Positions 42,246 through 51,954 of a stretch of DNA of 64,000 bases are shown here, in pieces (the first letter of the stretch is position 1; every line of letters begins with the position of its first letter). The notes under the pieces are model-generated. The model worked only from the letters and a program-made list of their open reading frames with translations. It was not told the origin of the DNA and did not search any database. A program made the translations under genes and the position numbers. The DNA lies in NCBI RefSeq assembly GCF_019056515.1, contig NZ_CP064874.1:62001-126000 (forward strand). The letters are read 5' to 3'. This stretch comes from Microbacterium paraoxydans (GTDB taxonomy: Bacteria; Actinomycetota; Actinomycetes; Actinomycetales; Microbacteriaceae).

Positions 42246-43507
42246 CCCGCGAGACTCCCGACCGGCTGCGGGCGCTGCGCCCTCTCGCTACCCGCGACTA
42301 CCGGCTGCTGTTCGCGGCCGTCGGTATCGAAGTCTTCGGCACCGGCATGTGGACCATCGTCATGGTGTTTCAGGTGCTCGCACTCGACGACAGCCCCCTT
42401 GCCCTGTCAGCCGTCGCTACCGGGCTCAGCCTCGGCCTCTTCGCTTTCTCGGTCCTCGGCGGGGTGGTAGCCGATCGCTTCTCGAAGCGGCGGATCATCA
42501 TCACCGTGCAGGGACTCACCGCGGCGGTCATGGCCGCCGTCGCGGTGCTGTCCCTCACGGGCGCGATCGAGTTGTGGCATGTCGGGCTCGCCTCGTTCGC
42601 CATGGGCGCGGGTAGTGCGTTCTTCTACCCGGCCTACAGCGCCTACCTCCCCCAAGTACTACCGCCCGAACAACTGCTCGCCGCAAACGGGCTCGAAGGG
42701 GCTCTCCGGCCCTCGATGGGGCAGGGCCTCGGACCCGCCCTCGGAGGGATCATCGTCGGGGCGTTCTTCCCCGCCATCGGAGCGGTCATCGTCGCCGCGT
42801 CCTACGCAGTCGCGTTCGTCATCACACTGTTCCTCAGCCGCCGGGAGGAAACCACCGAACCGGAACAGTCGCAGCAACGCACGAGCGTGTGGGGCGACCT
42901 CAAAGCCGGGGTCCGCTACGTCGCCCGCACCCGCTGGCTGCTATGGACCCTGATCTTCGGATCATCCCTCGCGCTCATCATCCAGGGCCCAATCGAGGTA
43001 CTTCTCCCCTTCCTCACCCGCGACCGATTCGACGACGCCGAAGCAACGTTCGGACTACTACTCGCCGCCTACGGAATCGGAGGCGCCATCGGATCGCTCA
43101 TCGTGTCGTCACTCAAACTGCCCCGGCGATACCTGACACTGATGATCGGCCTCTGGGGCGGCGGTACCCTCCCGCTCGTGCGCATCGGCCTCGCCAACAA
43201 CCTAATAGTGATGCTCGCCACACTGTTCGCGGTCGGAGCTGCCACAGGAGCCGGCGTGGTGATCTGGGGCACACTGCTTCAACGCCTCGTGCCACCCGAA
43301 ATGATCGGCCGTGTCGCCAGTCTCGACTTCTTCGTCTCCATCGCGTTCATGCCCGTCTCGATCGCCATCGCCGGGCCCCTATCGCTGATCGTGCCGATAC
43401 CAGCCATCTTCATCGTGGCCGGCGTCGCGCCGACGCTGCTCGCCATCGTCGCGCTTCTAGCCGGACGCATGCGGGACGTCGAGACGAGACACCCCCTGGA
43501 CACTTGA
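42242..43507 (+). CDS. MFS multidrug exporter (MFS_3 / Tet(V)-like group)
   Basis: 421 residues with about 12 membrane segments. [39 protein letters not shown] (the motif A-like loop) and [20 protein letters not shown] are typical of this group. The start overlaps the ABC-F stop (ATGA), so both are made together. I infer that the pair gives combined target protection and efflux for the same drug family. Confidence 0.85.
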   Translation: MTRETPDRLRALRPLATRDYRLLFAAVGIEVFGTGMWTIVMVFQVLALDDSPLALSAVATGLSLGLFAFSVLGGVVADRFSKRRIIITVQGLTAAVMAAVAVLSLTGAIELWHVGLASFAMGAGSAFFYPAYSAYLPQVLPPEQLLAANGLEGALRPSMGQGLGPALGGIIVGAFFPAIGAVIVAASYAVAFVITLFLSRREETTEPEQSQQRTSVWGDLKAGVRYVARTRWLLWTLIFGSSLALIIQGPIEVLLPFLTRDRFDDAEATFGLLLAAYGIGGAIGSLIVSSLKLPRRYLTLMIGLWGGGTLPLVRIGLANNLIVMLATLFAVGAATGAGVVIWGTLLQRLVPPEMIGRVASLDFFVSIAFMPVSIAIAGPLSLIVPIPAIFIVAGVAPTLLAIVALLAGRMRDVETRHPLDT

Positions 43508-43608
43508 CCCAGCGCCGCACTGCGTCCCTGATTGTTAGCGTCCTGGAAGGAATTGACTCGGCTTGGAGTTCTCGGGCCGCGGCTGCCTGAACCCACTCCG
43601 ATGTGCCC

Positions 43609-45450
43609 TCAGCGGGGGAGGAAATCTGCTCTCGCGGCGACGAACTCGGAATTGTCGCGTTGCGAGAACTGCGACCATCGGCTCGCTGTCTGCGGCGTGA
43701 TTCCCATCTGAACGGCCACGATAGCGGCGGGGAGGTCGCTAGCGAGGGCGAGCATGGCGTAGTTCCGGGCGATCCGCGGGCTGACCCCGGCCCGCGCTAT
43801 CCACCGTCCGAGGGTCGTGGGATGGATCGGCTCGTGGTGTCGTCGGGGAGATGGGAATAGATACGATCCCTCACCGGCTCGCCGAGTCGCCCCCGGATTC
43901 TGCTCAGCTTCTTTCACGAGCTGCGCGAAGAGTTGAGCGACCGAGTTCGGGATCTCGATGGGTTCTGTCGATAGCGCGAGATACGTTCGTCCTCCGGCTG
44001 TACTGGTGTCGACAGTGGTGAGCCGGTGGATGCGGTCGGTTCGAGCTCCGTAAAGGAGCACGAGCAGCGCGGCAACCCTGGTCGCGAGGCTCACCGTGTC
44101 GTCCGACCCGGCGATAAACGTGCGGACCAGAGCGTGATGCTCGTCCTCCCCGCTGACCTCGCTCGGCCTGGCCTGCTGTCCGCGCTCGACGCGGAGTCCC
44201 GGATACTGGCCGGTGGACCTGAGCCACGAGATGAACGGTGCGATGTCGCCGGTGCGGGCTGCGTTGCCGCCGACCCACCGGTCTAGGACCTCCTGTGTCA
44301 GCGCGGAGAAGCCCGCCCCTTCTTGCTCGACGTGCTGCAGGAGTCGCGCGGCCGCGCGGATCCGTTCACGCGCGGAATCTGCGACACCGACCGTGGTACG
44401 GCGGCGTCCTGCCCGCCGCCGCACAGTCCGCAGCACCTTCCATTGTGCATAGGGAGTGATCTCGGCGGCATGGTGTGAAGGAAGCTGGATCAGGTACTCG
44501 TCGACCCATGTTTCGAGCCGCTCAGTCTGCTCATCTCGTACCGGGAGAACGCCGACGTCGACCAGGAGCGCACGGAGATGATGTCGCGCCTGCCCAGGCG
44601 GACACGCGTCAACGCGCGCATGCGTGATCGACTCTTCCGACCCGATCGCTCGGAGCAGAGCTCTCGGGGTGGGCTTGAGCAGCCATCTCATGGTCGAGTC
44701 CACGCGACCTCGATAAACGAGCGCGTCCGGGAGCCCGGCCAAACGCCCGGGGATCACCCCCGTCGCGGACGCGAGGAGGTCGCCGGCGGCTCGAACGACG
44801 GAGCAGCGGATGCAGGTGTTCTCGAAGTGCTGCTCACCCGGGGCGCCACACGTGGCACAGACGTAGTCGCGCGTCGACCCTGCACACGGCCCGCAAACGC
44901 GCTCCCCTCGGTCATCGCGACCGATGAGCGCTTTCACCTGCCCACAAGACCCGCAGCCGTCGGGGTGGCGGAGCTCGCGTCGATAGCACACGCCGCATAT
45001 AGACCCGAGGGGCCAGGTCGTATGAACCGCGCGCTTCTCACCGCAGATGGCGCACTCGGCGATGGGGGTGCGGTAGCAGCTGTGGCACAGATCTGCTACG
45101 CCATTCTGGTGGCGGGTTGCGACGCGTCGCTCCCGTCCGCATTGTCCGCACGCTCTGACCGGTGCGGAGTAGCAGCGCTGGCAGAGATCCTGACCGTCCA
45201 CGATGGCGGTGACGTGATCGACACGGCCGCATCCCGCACACGCCCGCTTAGGGCGCGCGCAGTGCCCGCAGAGTGGTGCGCCGTCCTCGGCTCGAGCGCT
45301 GGGCGCACGGATGCGACCACAGCGCGAGCACTCCATACGTCGGCTGACGTTGTAGCACGGTCGGCAGAGCCCTCCACCGTCGGGGAGTCGTTTCACCCGC
45401 GGGGCGCGGCTTCCGCACTCGGAGCAAGGATGCTCCGGCACCACGGTCAT
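43609..45450 (-). CDS. Multi-zinc-ribbon protein with degenerate tyrosine-recombinase fold
   Basis: Start ATG 45450 overlaps the XRE gene stop (ATGA); 613 residues. The first 230 contain about nine CxxC pairs (CSECGS, CSRCGRI, CAGCGRV, CGQCGRE, CAICGEK, CGSCGQ, CATCGA), a string of zinc ribbons. The C-terminal 250 residues resemble a phage integrase fold (LLVLLYGARTDRIHRLTTVD, then RIARNYAMLALASDLPAAIV and GITPQTASRWSQFS). The H-x-x-R and nucleophilic tyrosine are not preserved, so it is probably inactive as a recombinase but may guide DNA binding. It is the third gene of a coupled module. Confidence 0.7.
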   Translation of the reverse strand: MTVVPEHPCSECGSRAPRVKRLPDGGGLCRPCYNVSRRMECSRCGRIRAPSARAEDGAPLCGHCARPKRACAGCGRVDHVTAIVDGQDLCQRCYSAPVRACGQCGRERRVATRHQNGVADLCHSCYRTPIAECAICGEKRAVHTTWPLGSICGVCYRRELRHPDGCGSCGQVKALIGRDDRGERVCGPCAGSTRDYVCATCGAPGEQHFENTCIRCSVVRAAGDLLASATGVIPGRLAGLPDALVYRGRVDSTMRWLLKPTPRALLRAIGSEESITHARVDACPPGQARHHLRALLVDVGVLPVRDEQTERLETWVDEYLIQLPSHHAAEITPYAQWKVLRTVRRRAGRRRTTVGVADSARERIRAAARLLQHVEQEGAGFSALTQEVLDRWVGGNAARTGDIAPFISWLRSTGQYPGLRVERGQQARPSEVSGEDEHHALVRTFIAGSDDTVSLATRVAALLVLLYGARTDRIHRLTTVDTSTAGGRTYLALSTEPIEIPNSVAQLFAQLVKEAEQNPGATRRAGEGSYLFPSPRRHHEPIHPTTLGRWIARAGVSPRIARNYAMLALASDLPAAIVAVQMGITPQTASRWSQFSQRDNSEFVAARADFLPR

Positions 45451-45776
45451 TTCGAATGCCCGGGCCGATTGATCGTCGTTCGGCGGGCGGATACTCGGCT
45501 CTTCCGCGGGATGACTTCCCCGGAAGCCTTCCTGGCGGACGCCTCGACGATGCGGGGTTCGATGAGGTCGTTGGGTGTGCACTCAAGGATGTCGCACAGC
45601 GCGATCAGCGTAACCATGCTCAGGCGCTGCGGCTGACCCGTCACCAGCCGGTAGGTCTGCTCCCGGGAGAGCGCGACACCACGCTCAGCGAGCAGCGGCT
45701 GCAGGTCCGTCGTGGCGAACATTCCACGCTCCGCCATCTTCGCTCGCAGATGCCAGACGTAGTCCATCTCTTTCAC
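45447..45776 (-). CDS. XRE-family helix-turn-helix regulator
   Basis: 109 residues from ATG 45776. MFATTDLQPLLAERGVALSR then EQTYRLVTGQPQRLSMVTL and ALCDILECTPNDLIEP is the XRE/Cro fold of the type YozG-like, small cytoplasmic regulators. It overlaps both neighbours by ATGA and lies between the integrase and the zinc-ribbon gene. It probably controls the module or acts as a directionality factor. Confidence 0.85.
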   Translation of the reverse strand: MKEMDYVWHLRAKMAERGMFATTDLQPLLAERGVALSREQTYRLVTGQPQRLSMVTLIALCDILECTPNDLIEPRIVEASARKASGEVIPRKSRVSARRTTINRPGHSK

Positions 45777-46927
45777 CGTGCTGCCTCCTCGAAGTCGGCG
45801 CCGTAGCGGGTGTGAATAGCTTGGGTGAGCAGCCGGTTCCGGTACTCGTTAGAGACGCCGACGTAGATCGCGGTCGTCGAGGAAAACGAGTGCCCCACCT
45901 GCTCCTGAATGAACCGCTCCGGGTAGTCGAACTCCACCAGGTGCGTCACGTACGAGTGCCGCAACGAATGCAGATCCAACGAAGAGTCGATCCCCGCGGC
46001 ATCACGAGCTGTACAGAACGCTTCGTTCGCCGCACGCCTGCTCAGCCTCGTGCCCCGTTCGGTCACCCACAGAGCAGGCGACGAACTCGACGATGACGAC
46101 AACGCCGGCCGAACCTCATCGAGGTAGTGCGCCAGCGTCTCCGCGATCCAGCCCATCTCCGGAACGGTGAGCACCGTGCGCCGCTTCGACGGGCCCCCGC
46201 GGCTCGCTTTGCCATGGCGCACCGACAGTGCACCGAATCGGTCTAGGTGCGGCAGCTTCGCGTTGCGGCGGAGATCCACGAGATCAAGCATGACCGCCTC
46301 ACGTCTTCGCAACCCGAACGCATAGACGCACTTGAGAAGCGCGGCGTCCCGCACGGCCTGAACCGCACCCTTTCGCCGTCGCGACAGGATCCGTGCGGCG
46401 AGCCCGTCGGCCGCATCGAACAGCGCCTGGACTTCGTCGAATGTCAACGGTCGCCGCGCGGCATCGCCCTCGTACTCGCTGACATGCACAATCGAGTTGT
46501 CCTCATGGAACACCTGTCTGGGTGCAGCGCCAAAACGCGCTTCACACTCGGACAGCCAGGGATATCGAGGATCAGTGATGTACTCGCAGAACATCTTGAT
46601 GTCGATCTCGTATCCACGCAGCGTCGATAGCCGCAACGGCTTCACGCCCGAGCGCAGCTCACTGATCCACGCCTCCGCCTCCGCCGGCGTCCATTGCCAC
46701 GGGTACATACCCGTGAAGTCCACGAACCGGCGCACGAGCCGCTCTCTCGCCGCAATCGTCGGAGCCTTCAAGAAGCGAGCAATCTGCTGGGCTCGCCACC
46801 CATTCAACATCCCGTCGAGCACGGCTCCCTCAGGGTCAAGATGAATGACATTCCGCGCGGAGACGAGCCGCTGCGCAGACGATGGATCAACTTCAAGCAC
46901 ATCCTCATGATGCATCCAATACAACAT
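45773..46927 (-). CDS. Tyrosine recombinase / integrase
   Basis: 384 residues from ATG 46927 (ATG 46915 is an alternative). A SAM-like N-terminal domain (TIAARERLVRRFVDFTGMYP) is followed by catalytic motifs: Arg in YAFGLRRREAVMLDL, HSLRHSYVTHLVEF, and VGHSFSSTTAIYVGV with the tyrosine. It should be active and leads the second coupled recombinase module in this window. Confidence 0.9.
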   Translation of the reverse strand: MLYWMHHEDVLEVDPSSAQRLVSARNVIHLDPEGAVLDGMLNGWRAQQIARFLKAPTIAARERLVRRFVDFTGMYPWQWTPAEAEAWISELRSGVKPLRLSTLRGYEIDIKMFCEYITDPRYPWLSECEARFGAAPRQVFHEDNSIVHVSEYEGDAARRPLTFDEVQALFDAADGLAARILSRRRKGAVQAVRDAALLKCVYAFGLRRREAVMLDLVDLRRNAKLPHLDRFGALSVRHGKASRGGPSKRRTVLTVPEMGWIAETLAHYLDEVRPALSSSSSSSPALWVTERGTRLSRRAANEAFCTARDAAGIDSSLDLHSLRHSYVTHLVEFDYPERFIQEQVGHSFSSTTAIYVGVSNEYRNRLLTQAIHTRYGADFEEAAR

Positions 46928-47008
46928 TGATGCAAATGAAGTACTCTGGGTGATCAAGAGTGGCGCAGAGACCCCCGGCCCCCTCGACATCCTTCTTGAG
47001 CTCAGGCT

Positions 47009-47317
47009 CTACCGCGCGGGCGATCGCGCTTCGCGCGTTGCATCGGATGGCAATATCGCCCGTTTTGCGATCGCATCGATGAGGTCCGGGCGAAACCCTG
47101 TCCAGGGCGCCATGCCGGGAACTTGGACCACCGGAAGCTGCGTCGAGCCTCCCGCCTGCGCCACTCGCCGCGCCGTCGCCGCCGCGTCGAGGTCTGCGTC
47201 GACGTCAACGGACTCGAACGCGATTCCCCGCTCGGTGAGCGCTCGGCACGTTGCCCTGCACTGCACGCATCCCTCTCGGCCGAACACTTGCACCTCGCCG
47301 GCTTCTGTCGCACTCAT
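47009..47317 (-). CDS. Glutaredoxin-like (NrdH-type) protein
   Basis: ATG 47317 gives 102 residues. VQVFGREGCVQCRATCRALT has the redox CxxC (CVQC) right after the first strand, and STQLPVVQVPGMAPWTGFRP the cis-Pro and NrdH-type GFxP end. It reduces disulfides, commonly for ribonucleotide reductase, but no nrd gene is near. The upstream flank abuts an IS5 element. Confidence 0.85.
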   Translation of the reverse strand: MSATEAGEVQVFGREGCVQCRATCRALTERGIAFESVDVDADLDAAATARRVAQAGGSTQLPVVQVPGMAPWTGFRPDLIDAIAKRAILPSDATREARSPAR

Positions 47318-47361
47318 CGTCCCTGCCCCTTCCCCCTCACGTTCTTTTGCCGTGAAGGCGA

Positions 47362-48259
47362 CTAGGGCGTGTCTCTTAAAGCCTTGAGCCAGATGGTGAT
47401 GGCGCGTAGGACGACGCCGCCGCGATAGGTCAGGGCGAGTTTGTCGTAGCGGGTGGCCAAGGCGCGCCATTGCTTGAAGATGTTGAATCCGCGCTCGACG
47501 ACGTTGCGGCGCTTGTAGGCCTCGGTGTCGTAGGTGACCGGGCGACCACCCTTGGCGCCGCGGCGCTTGCGGTTGGCGATCTGATCATCGCGTTCGGGGA
47601 TGACGGCCTGGATGCCGCGCCGGCGCAACAGCTTGCGGTTGGCCCGGGAAGAGTAAGCCTTGTCACCCAGCGCCCGGTCGGGCCTGGTGCGTGGCCGGCC
47701 CCCACCCAGGCGCGGTACCCGCAGGGCGTTCATCACGTGCTCGAACATCGGGGAGTCCCCGCCCTGCCCGGGCCCGAGCAGCATCACCAGCGGCCGCATG
47801 TTCCCGTCGCACAGGTGGTGGATCTTCGTCGACAGGCCGCCGCGGGAGCGGCCGATGGCGTGATCAGGCGGCTCGATGCGCAGATTCGTGTAATTCGTCA
47901 GGTCCCCCTGTGTCCCGGGGCAGGTTGGTGGCGTGCTGATGGGCGCGGTTGATCGTGGAGTCCACCGAGACTTCCCAGTCGATCAGCCCGGCGGCGTCGG
48001 CATGGGCCAGCAGGACGCTGTGGATCTTGTCCCACGTCCCATCACCGCTGAAGCGGCGGTGCCGCTTCCACACCGTCTGCCACGGCCCGAAGCACCCGGG
48101 TAAGTCCCGCCACGCGATCCCGGTCCGGTAGCGATAGATGATGCCCTCCACCACGGTGCGATGATCGGCGAACGGCCGACCACGACGCCCCTGCGAGGAC
48201 GGCATCAACGGAGCAATCAGCTCCCACTGCGCATCAGTCAGCAACTCCGTTCGAGACAC
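47362..48259 (-). CDS. IS5-family transposase, two frames
   Basis: First frame from GTG 48259 (VSRTELLTDAQWELIAPLMP) with Asp in EVSVDSTINRAHQH, ending at 47864. The second continues with GDKAYSSRANRKLLRRRGIQ and Glu in VVERGFNIFKQWRALA. A frameshift near 47905 (C-rich run) would join them. The stop TAG of the second frame is supplied by the flanking target site, a feature of this group. Confidence 0.85.
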
Positions 48260-48306
48260 ACACCGAGCGTTCCAGCGACCAGCCCAAACCTTTGGGAGAC
48301 ACGCCC
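47365..48306 (-). mobile_element. IS5-family (IS427-like) insertion sequence
   Basis: 942 bp with inverted ends GGGCGTGTCTC-TTAAAG on the left and its imperfect complement on the right. Flanks are GCGAC-TA and TA-GTCGC, giving a TA duplication in a palindromic target. Confidence 0.85.
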
Positions 48307-48308
48307 TA

Positions 48309-48956
48309 GTCGCTTTCCAGGAGAACTGGCTCTTCGCGCGGATGGCGAGCGACGTCTTGCCGAGTCTTTCCAGGATGATGATCGGGTTCATCGGCGCTGT
48401 GGTCATCGGCGTGGTCGTGGGGTTCGTTCTCGGTCAGGCGCACCGCCTCCACGCGATGTTCGCACCCGTGCTCGAGTTCCTGCGCGCGATCCCTGCGGTC
48501 GCGTTGATTCCCCTCGTCATCATCGTGCTGGGCCTCGACGACACCGCGAAGGTGATTCTGATCACCTTCATCTGCCTCTGGCCCGTGCTCCTCAATACCG
48601 AAGCTGCAATCAGAGGAATGGACCCCGGACTGCGCGAGACCGCCCGGGTGTACGGCATCCACTGGTTCCGCTACGAGTTGCAGGTCGCACTTCCCGCGGC
48701 AGCTCCGCAGATCTTTGCCGGAATGCGCACGAGTCTTTCGCTCGCGCTCATCATGGTCGTCGTGAGCGAGATGATGGCGGGAGGCAACGGGATCGGCGTC
48801 TTCGTTCTTCAGTCGCAGAGGTCGTTCGCGATCACGGACATGTGGTCGGGCATCGTGCTCATCGGGATCTTCGGGTACGTGTTCAACCTGCTGCTCATCG
48901 TCGTCGAGAACCGGGTGCTCGCGTGGCACCACGGCGCGAACACCGCCGTGGAGTGA
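48309..48956 (+). pseudogene. ABC transporter permease (SsuC/TauC type), N-terminus cut by IS5
   Basis: The frame runs directly out of the IS boundary: FQENWLFARMASDVLPSLSR, then RAIPAVALIPLVIIVLGLDD and the EAA-type loop GLRETARVYGIHWFRYELQV, typical of nitrate/sulfonate/taurine permeases. About the first 50 residues, including one membrane helix, are missing, and no ATPase or binding-protein gene is adjacent. An ATG at 48342 could give a shortened product. Confidence 0.75.
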
Positions 48957-48978
48957 CACCGCGGTCGAGAGGACGCCC

Positions 48979-50145
48979 TCACACCTCGATGCCGCCGCAC
49001 CACACACGCAGAACGCGACGCGCGGCAGCGATGTCGGTGAGCGGATCGCCGTCCACCAGCACGAGGTCGGCTCGCAATCCGGGGGTGATCGCCCCCCGAT
49101 CGTCGAGTGAGAACGCGTGCGCGGCCGTCGAGGTGGCAGCGCGCAGCGCTTCGGCTGTTGACAGGCCGGCGTCCACGAGCAGAGCGAGTTCGTCGTGCAT
49201 GCTCTCGCCGTATGGCGGCATTGCCCGTTCGAGGAGCCCGATGTAGGCGTCTTCGTCGTGCATGCTCTCGCCGTATGGCGGCGATGCCCGTGTGAAGGAC
49301 CCGATGTTGGCGTCGGTGCCGGCCAGGACCGGAACGCCCGCGGCATGCATCGCGCGCGTGCTCTCGTGGGCGTGTGCATAGCTCACACCGGGAACGCCCG
49401 CTGCGGTGAGATTCGCGGCGACGCCTTTCATCACCGTCAAGGTCGGGATGAACACCGTGCCCTGGGCGAGCATCGTCTCAGCCGTCGCATCGTCGAGCGC
49501 GCGGTCGAGTGGAGCATGGGTGATCATGTCGGCCCCCGCAGCGAGGCTCATACGCACAGCTTCGTACAGGGCTGCGTGCGCGATGACCTTGAGCCCCCGC
49601 GCGTGCGCAGCAGCCACGAGTGCATCGAGCACGTCCTGGGTGGGACCGGGCAGATCGGCGATGATCTTGATGTAATCCACCCCGTCTGCCACCTGCACCT
49701 CGACGAACCGCTCCGCCTTGTCGGGGGAATCGACCAGCGCGACGTCCGGATAGGTCGGAATGCGGCTGTGCGTGCTGCCCTGAGATGTCGCCGCCATGCC
49801 GGCGGTGCGGAAGTCAGCGACTCCCCTCAGTCCCCGCAACGACTGGAACTGTGATGCGGGCCATGTCGCCATGTCCAGGCCGGTGGTGACACCGTACGTG
49901 GCGAGCGTCTCGAGGGACTCGCGCCCCTTCAGGTGCATGTGACAGTCGATCAGGCCAGGAAGGAGCACCGTACCTTCCGCGTTGACGACAGCGGCACCGA
50001 CGACGACCGCATCCGCTGATACGTCACCGATGCGCCCGTCGGGCTGGACGACGACCGTCGTGGGGGCGCTCAGACTGTGTCCGTCGAAGACCCTGGTGTT
50101 CGTGATCGCGGTCGCAGAGACTGCGCCGAGCGTGGAATCCGTCAT
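48979..50145 (-). CDS. Metal-dependent amidohydrolase with internal duplication
   Basis: 388 residues. Metal-binding motifs: LLPGLIDCHMHLKGR, VDYIKIIADLPG (Lys), VIAHAALYEA, MITHAPLD and VLAGTDANIG (Asp). This is the imidazolonepropionase/prolidase-like amidohydrolase group. Residues around 285-325 contain a tandem 21-residue duplication in which PPYGESMHDE appears twice. This is a direct 63-bp repeat at the DNA level (49191 and 49254). The insertion lies near the active-site aspartate and could affect activity. Substrate unknown. Confidence 0.8.
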   Translation of the reverse strand: MTDSTLGAVSATAITNTRVFDGHSLSAPTTVVVQPDGRIGDVSADAVVVGAAVVNAEGTVLLPGLIDCHMHLKGRESLETLATYGVTTGLDMATWPASQFQSLRGLRGVADFRTAGMAATSQGSTHSRIPTYPDVALVDSPDKAERFVEVQVADGVDYIKIIADLPGPTQDVLDALVAAAHARGLKVIAHAALYEAVRMSLAAGADMITHAPLDRALDDATAETMLAQGTVFIPTLTVMKGVAANLTAAGVPGVSYAHAHESTRAMHAAGVPVLAGTDANIGSFTRASPPYGESMHDEDAYIGLLERAMPPYGESMHDELALLVDAGLSTAEALRAATSTAAHAFSLDDRGAITPGLRADLVLVDGDPLTDIAAARRVLRVWCGGIEV

Positions 50146-50199
50146 GAACTGCTCCGTTCGAGGAGATGTAGATACGAGACATTATTGTTCACGGGCTGA

Positions 50200-51105
50200 C
50201 TACTCTCCCGCCGACGCGTTGACGGCGGCGAGCTGCTCGTCGGGGGTCATGTTCATGAACGCCTCGAGCATCTCGGGAGTCATCTCGTAGACGGTCGGGA
50301 ACTGCCCGATCGGCACGACGGAGTGCAGCACCCGGTCGCCGTAGACGTGCACGAGGTTGTAGGACTGGCCGCCGTCCTGGCCGCGGGCACCGGGGTAGGC
50401 GACGGCGAGGTCCTGCGTGTAGCAGGTCGCCGACGCGACCGACACGGGCACGCCCGCGAACGTGCTGGTGGTCGAGTAGTGCAGGTGACCGCCCAGGATG
50501 CCGCGCACGTCGGTGCCCCGGATGACCTCGGCGAGGCGCTCCTGGTCGCGCAGCTCGACCAGGGCGATGAGCCCGATCGGGCTCGGCACGGGCGGGTGGT
50601 GCAGCGCGATGAGGGTGCCGTCGGGCGCGGGGACTTCGAGCTCGCGGCGCAGCCACGCCAACTGCTCGTCGCTGATCTCGCCGTGGTGCTGCCCGGGCAC
50701 CGTCGAGTCGAGCGCGATGATGCGCAGACCGTTGACGTCGTAGACGCGGTCGACGGGCTCGGACTGGTCGGCCTCCTCGTCGAGCAGGCCGCGGCGGAAC
50801 GCGACGCGCTCGTCGTGATTGCCCATCACCCAGATCACCTGGGCACCGAGCTTCTCGGCGGCGGGCTCGACGATGGCCCGCAGGCGCTCGTAGGCGTCGG
50901 GGCGGCCGGTGTCGGCGAGGTCGCCGGTGAACACGATCGCTTCGGGGCGGGCGTTGGCCTTGGTGAAGCCGTCGAACAGCTCTGCGAGGTTCTTGTCACT
51001 GTCGATGCGCTCGTGCAGCAGGTCGCCGTCGCCCACGAAGTGGGTGTCAGAGACATGCAGGATGAAGTGCTCGGGAGCGGGATGCTGGCTCGCGATGTGC
51101 GACAT
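50200..51105 (-). CDS. Metallophosphoesterase (CpdA/GpdQ-like phosphodiesterase)
   Basis: 301 residues. Metal-site motifs run in order: HVSDTHFVG (DxH), IVFTGDLADTG (GD), VMGNHDERVA (GNHD), LIALHHPP and GGHLHYSTT (GHxH). This class hydrolyses cyclic nucleotides or glycerophosphodiesters. It is the last gene of an operon with a phosphatase and a solute-binding protein piece, which suggests glycerophosphodiester use. Confidence 0.85.
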   Translation of the reverse strand: MSHIASQHPAPEHFILHVSDTHFVGDGDLLHERIDSDKNLAELFDGFTKANARPEAIVFTGDLADTGRPDAYERLRAIVEPAAEKLGAQVIWVMGNHDERVAFRRGLLDEEADQSEPVDRVYDVNGLRIIALDSTVPGQHHGEISDEQLAWLRRELEVPAPDGTLIALHHPPVPSPIGLIALVELRDQERLAEVIRGTDVRGILGGHLHYSTTSTFAGVPVSVASATCYTQDLAVAYPGARGQDGGQSYNLVHVYGDRVLHSVVPIGQFPTVYEMTPEMLEAFMNMTPDEQLAAVNASAGE

Positions 51106-51123
51106 GGTGTGTGTTCCTTCCGA

Positions 51124-51954
51124 TCAGACCGCGGTGGCGGCGGGGTCGATGATCACGGCGGTGAGACGCTCGAGCTCGGTGGGGGTGAGTCCGTGGGCGA
51201 GGAGGTAGGCGCTGATCGACCCGTGCTCGCGGTCGATGCGCTCGAGCAGCGCCTCGAGCACCTCGGCGGGGCTCTCGGTGATGAGTTCGACCATTCCCGC
51301 GGTCAGTTCGATGCCGCGCTGTTCGAAGACGGCGGTCATCGCGTCTGACCACTCGCCGCGCAGGTTCTCGGCGGTGGCGGCGTAGTCGGCCACGACGTCG
51401 TCGCGGTCGACCCCGGCGGCGGCGAGCGCGAAGGCCACGACGAGACCGGTGCGGTCTTTGCCGGCGGTGCAGTGCACGAGCACCGCGTCGTCGTCGTCAG
51501 CCGCGATGATCACCCGGATCGCGTCGACCAGCTGCGCCCCGCGCTCGTCGACGATGTGGTCGTAGACGGGCACGAGTCCGACGTGCGTGGTGGCCTGCGC
51601 GGCCGGGTCGGCGTCGTCGAACACGGGCAGGTGGTGCACGGTGACCTCGAGCCCGTCGACCGCGCTCGGCGCTGTGGCGCGCTCGTCGCCGCCGCGCAGG
51701 TCGATGATGTGGGCGACGCCGATCTCGGCCAGCCGGTCGCGACCGGTCGCGTCGATGCGGTGCAGAGCATCTGACCGCAGCAGCTTGCCCCACCGGCTGG
51801 TGCCGCCGGCTGCACGGTAGCCGCCGGTGTCGCGCAGGTTGTAGAGGCCGGCCACGGCGTGGCGACGCTCACGAGGCGCCGCGGTCGCGGCATCCGGCGA
51901 CGAAGCGGCCGCGGCATCCGTCGCCGAAGGCGTCAGGTCGAGGTCGATGGTCAT
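51124..51954 (-). CDS. Tyrosine-type phosphatase (Y_phosphatase3-like)
   Basis: ATG 51954 overlaps the upstream stop (ATGA); 276 residues. The start of the fold is GLYNLRDTGGYRAAGGTSRW and the active loop VLVHCTAGKDRTGLVVAFAL (CX5R). Such enzymes remove phosphate from Tyr/Ser or from phosphoinositides and small molecules. It sits between the transporter piece and the metallophosphoesterase in one operon. Confidence 0.85.
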   Translation of the reverse strand: MTIDLDLTPSATDAAAASSPDAATAAPRERRHAVAGLYNLRDTGGYRAAGGTSRWGKLLRSDALHRIDATGRDRLAEIGVAHIIDLRGGDERATAPSAVDGLEVTVHHLPVFDDADPAAQATTHVGLVPVYDHIVDERGAQLVDAIRVIIAADDDDAVLVHCTAGKDRTGLVVAFALAAAGVDRDDVVADYAATAENLRGEWSDAMTAVFEQRGIELTAGMVELITESPAEVLEALLERIDREHGSISAYLLAHGLTPTELERLTAVIIDPAATAV

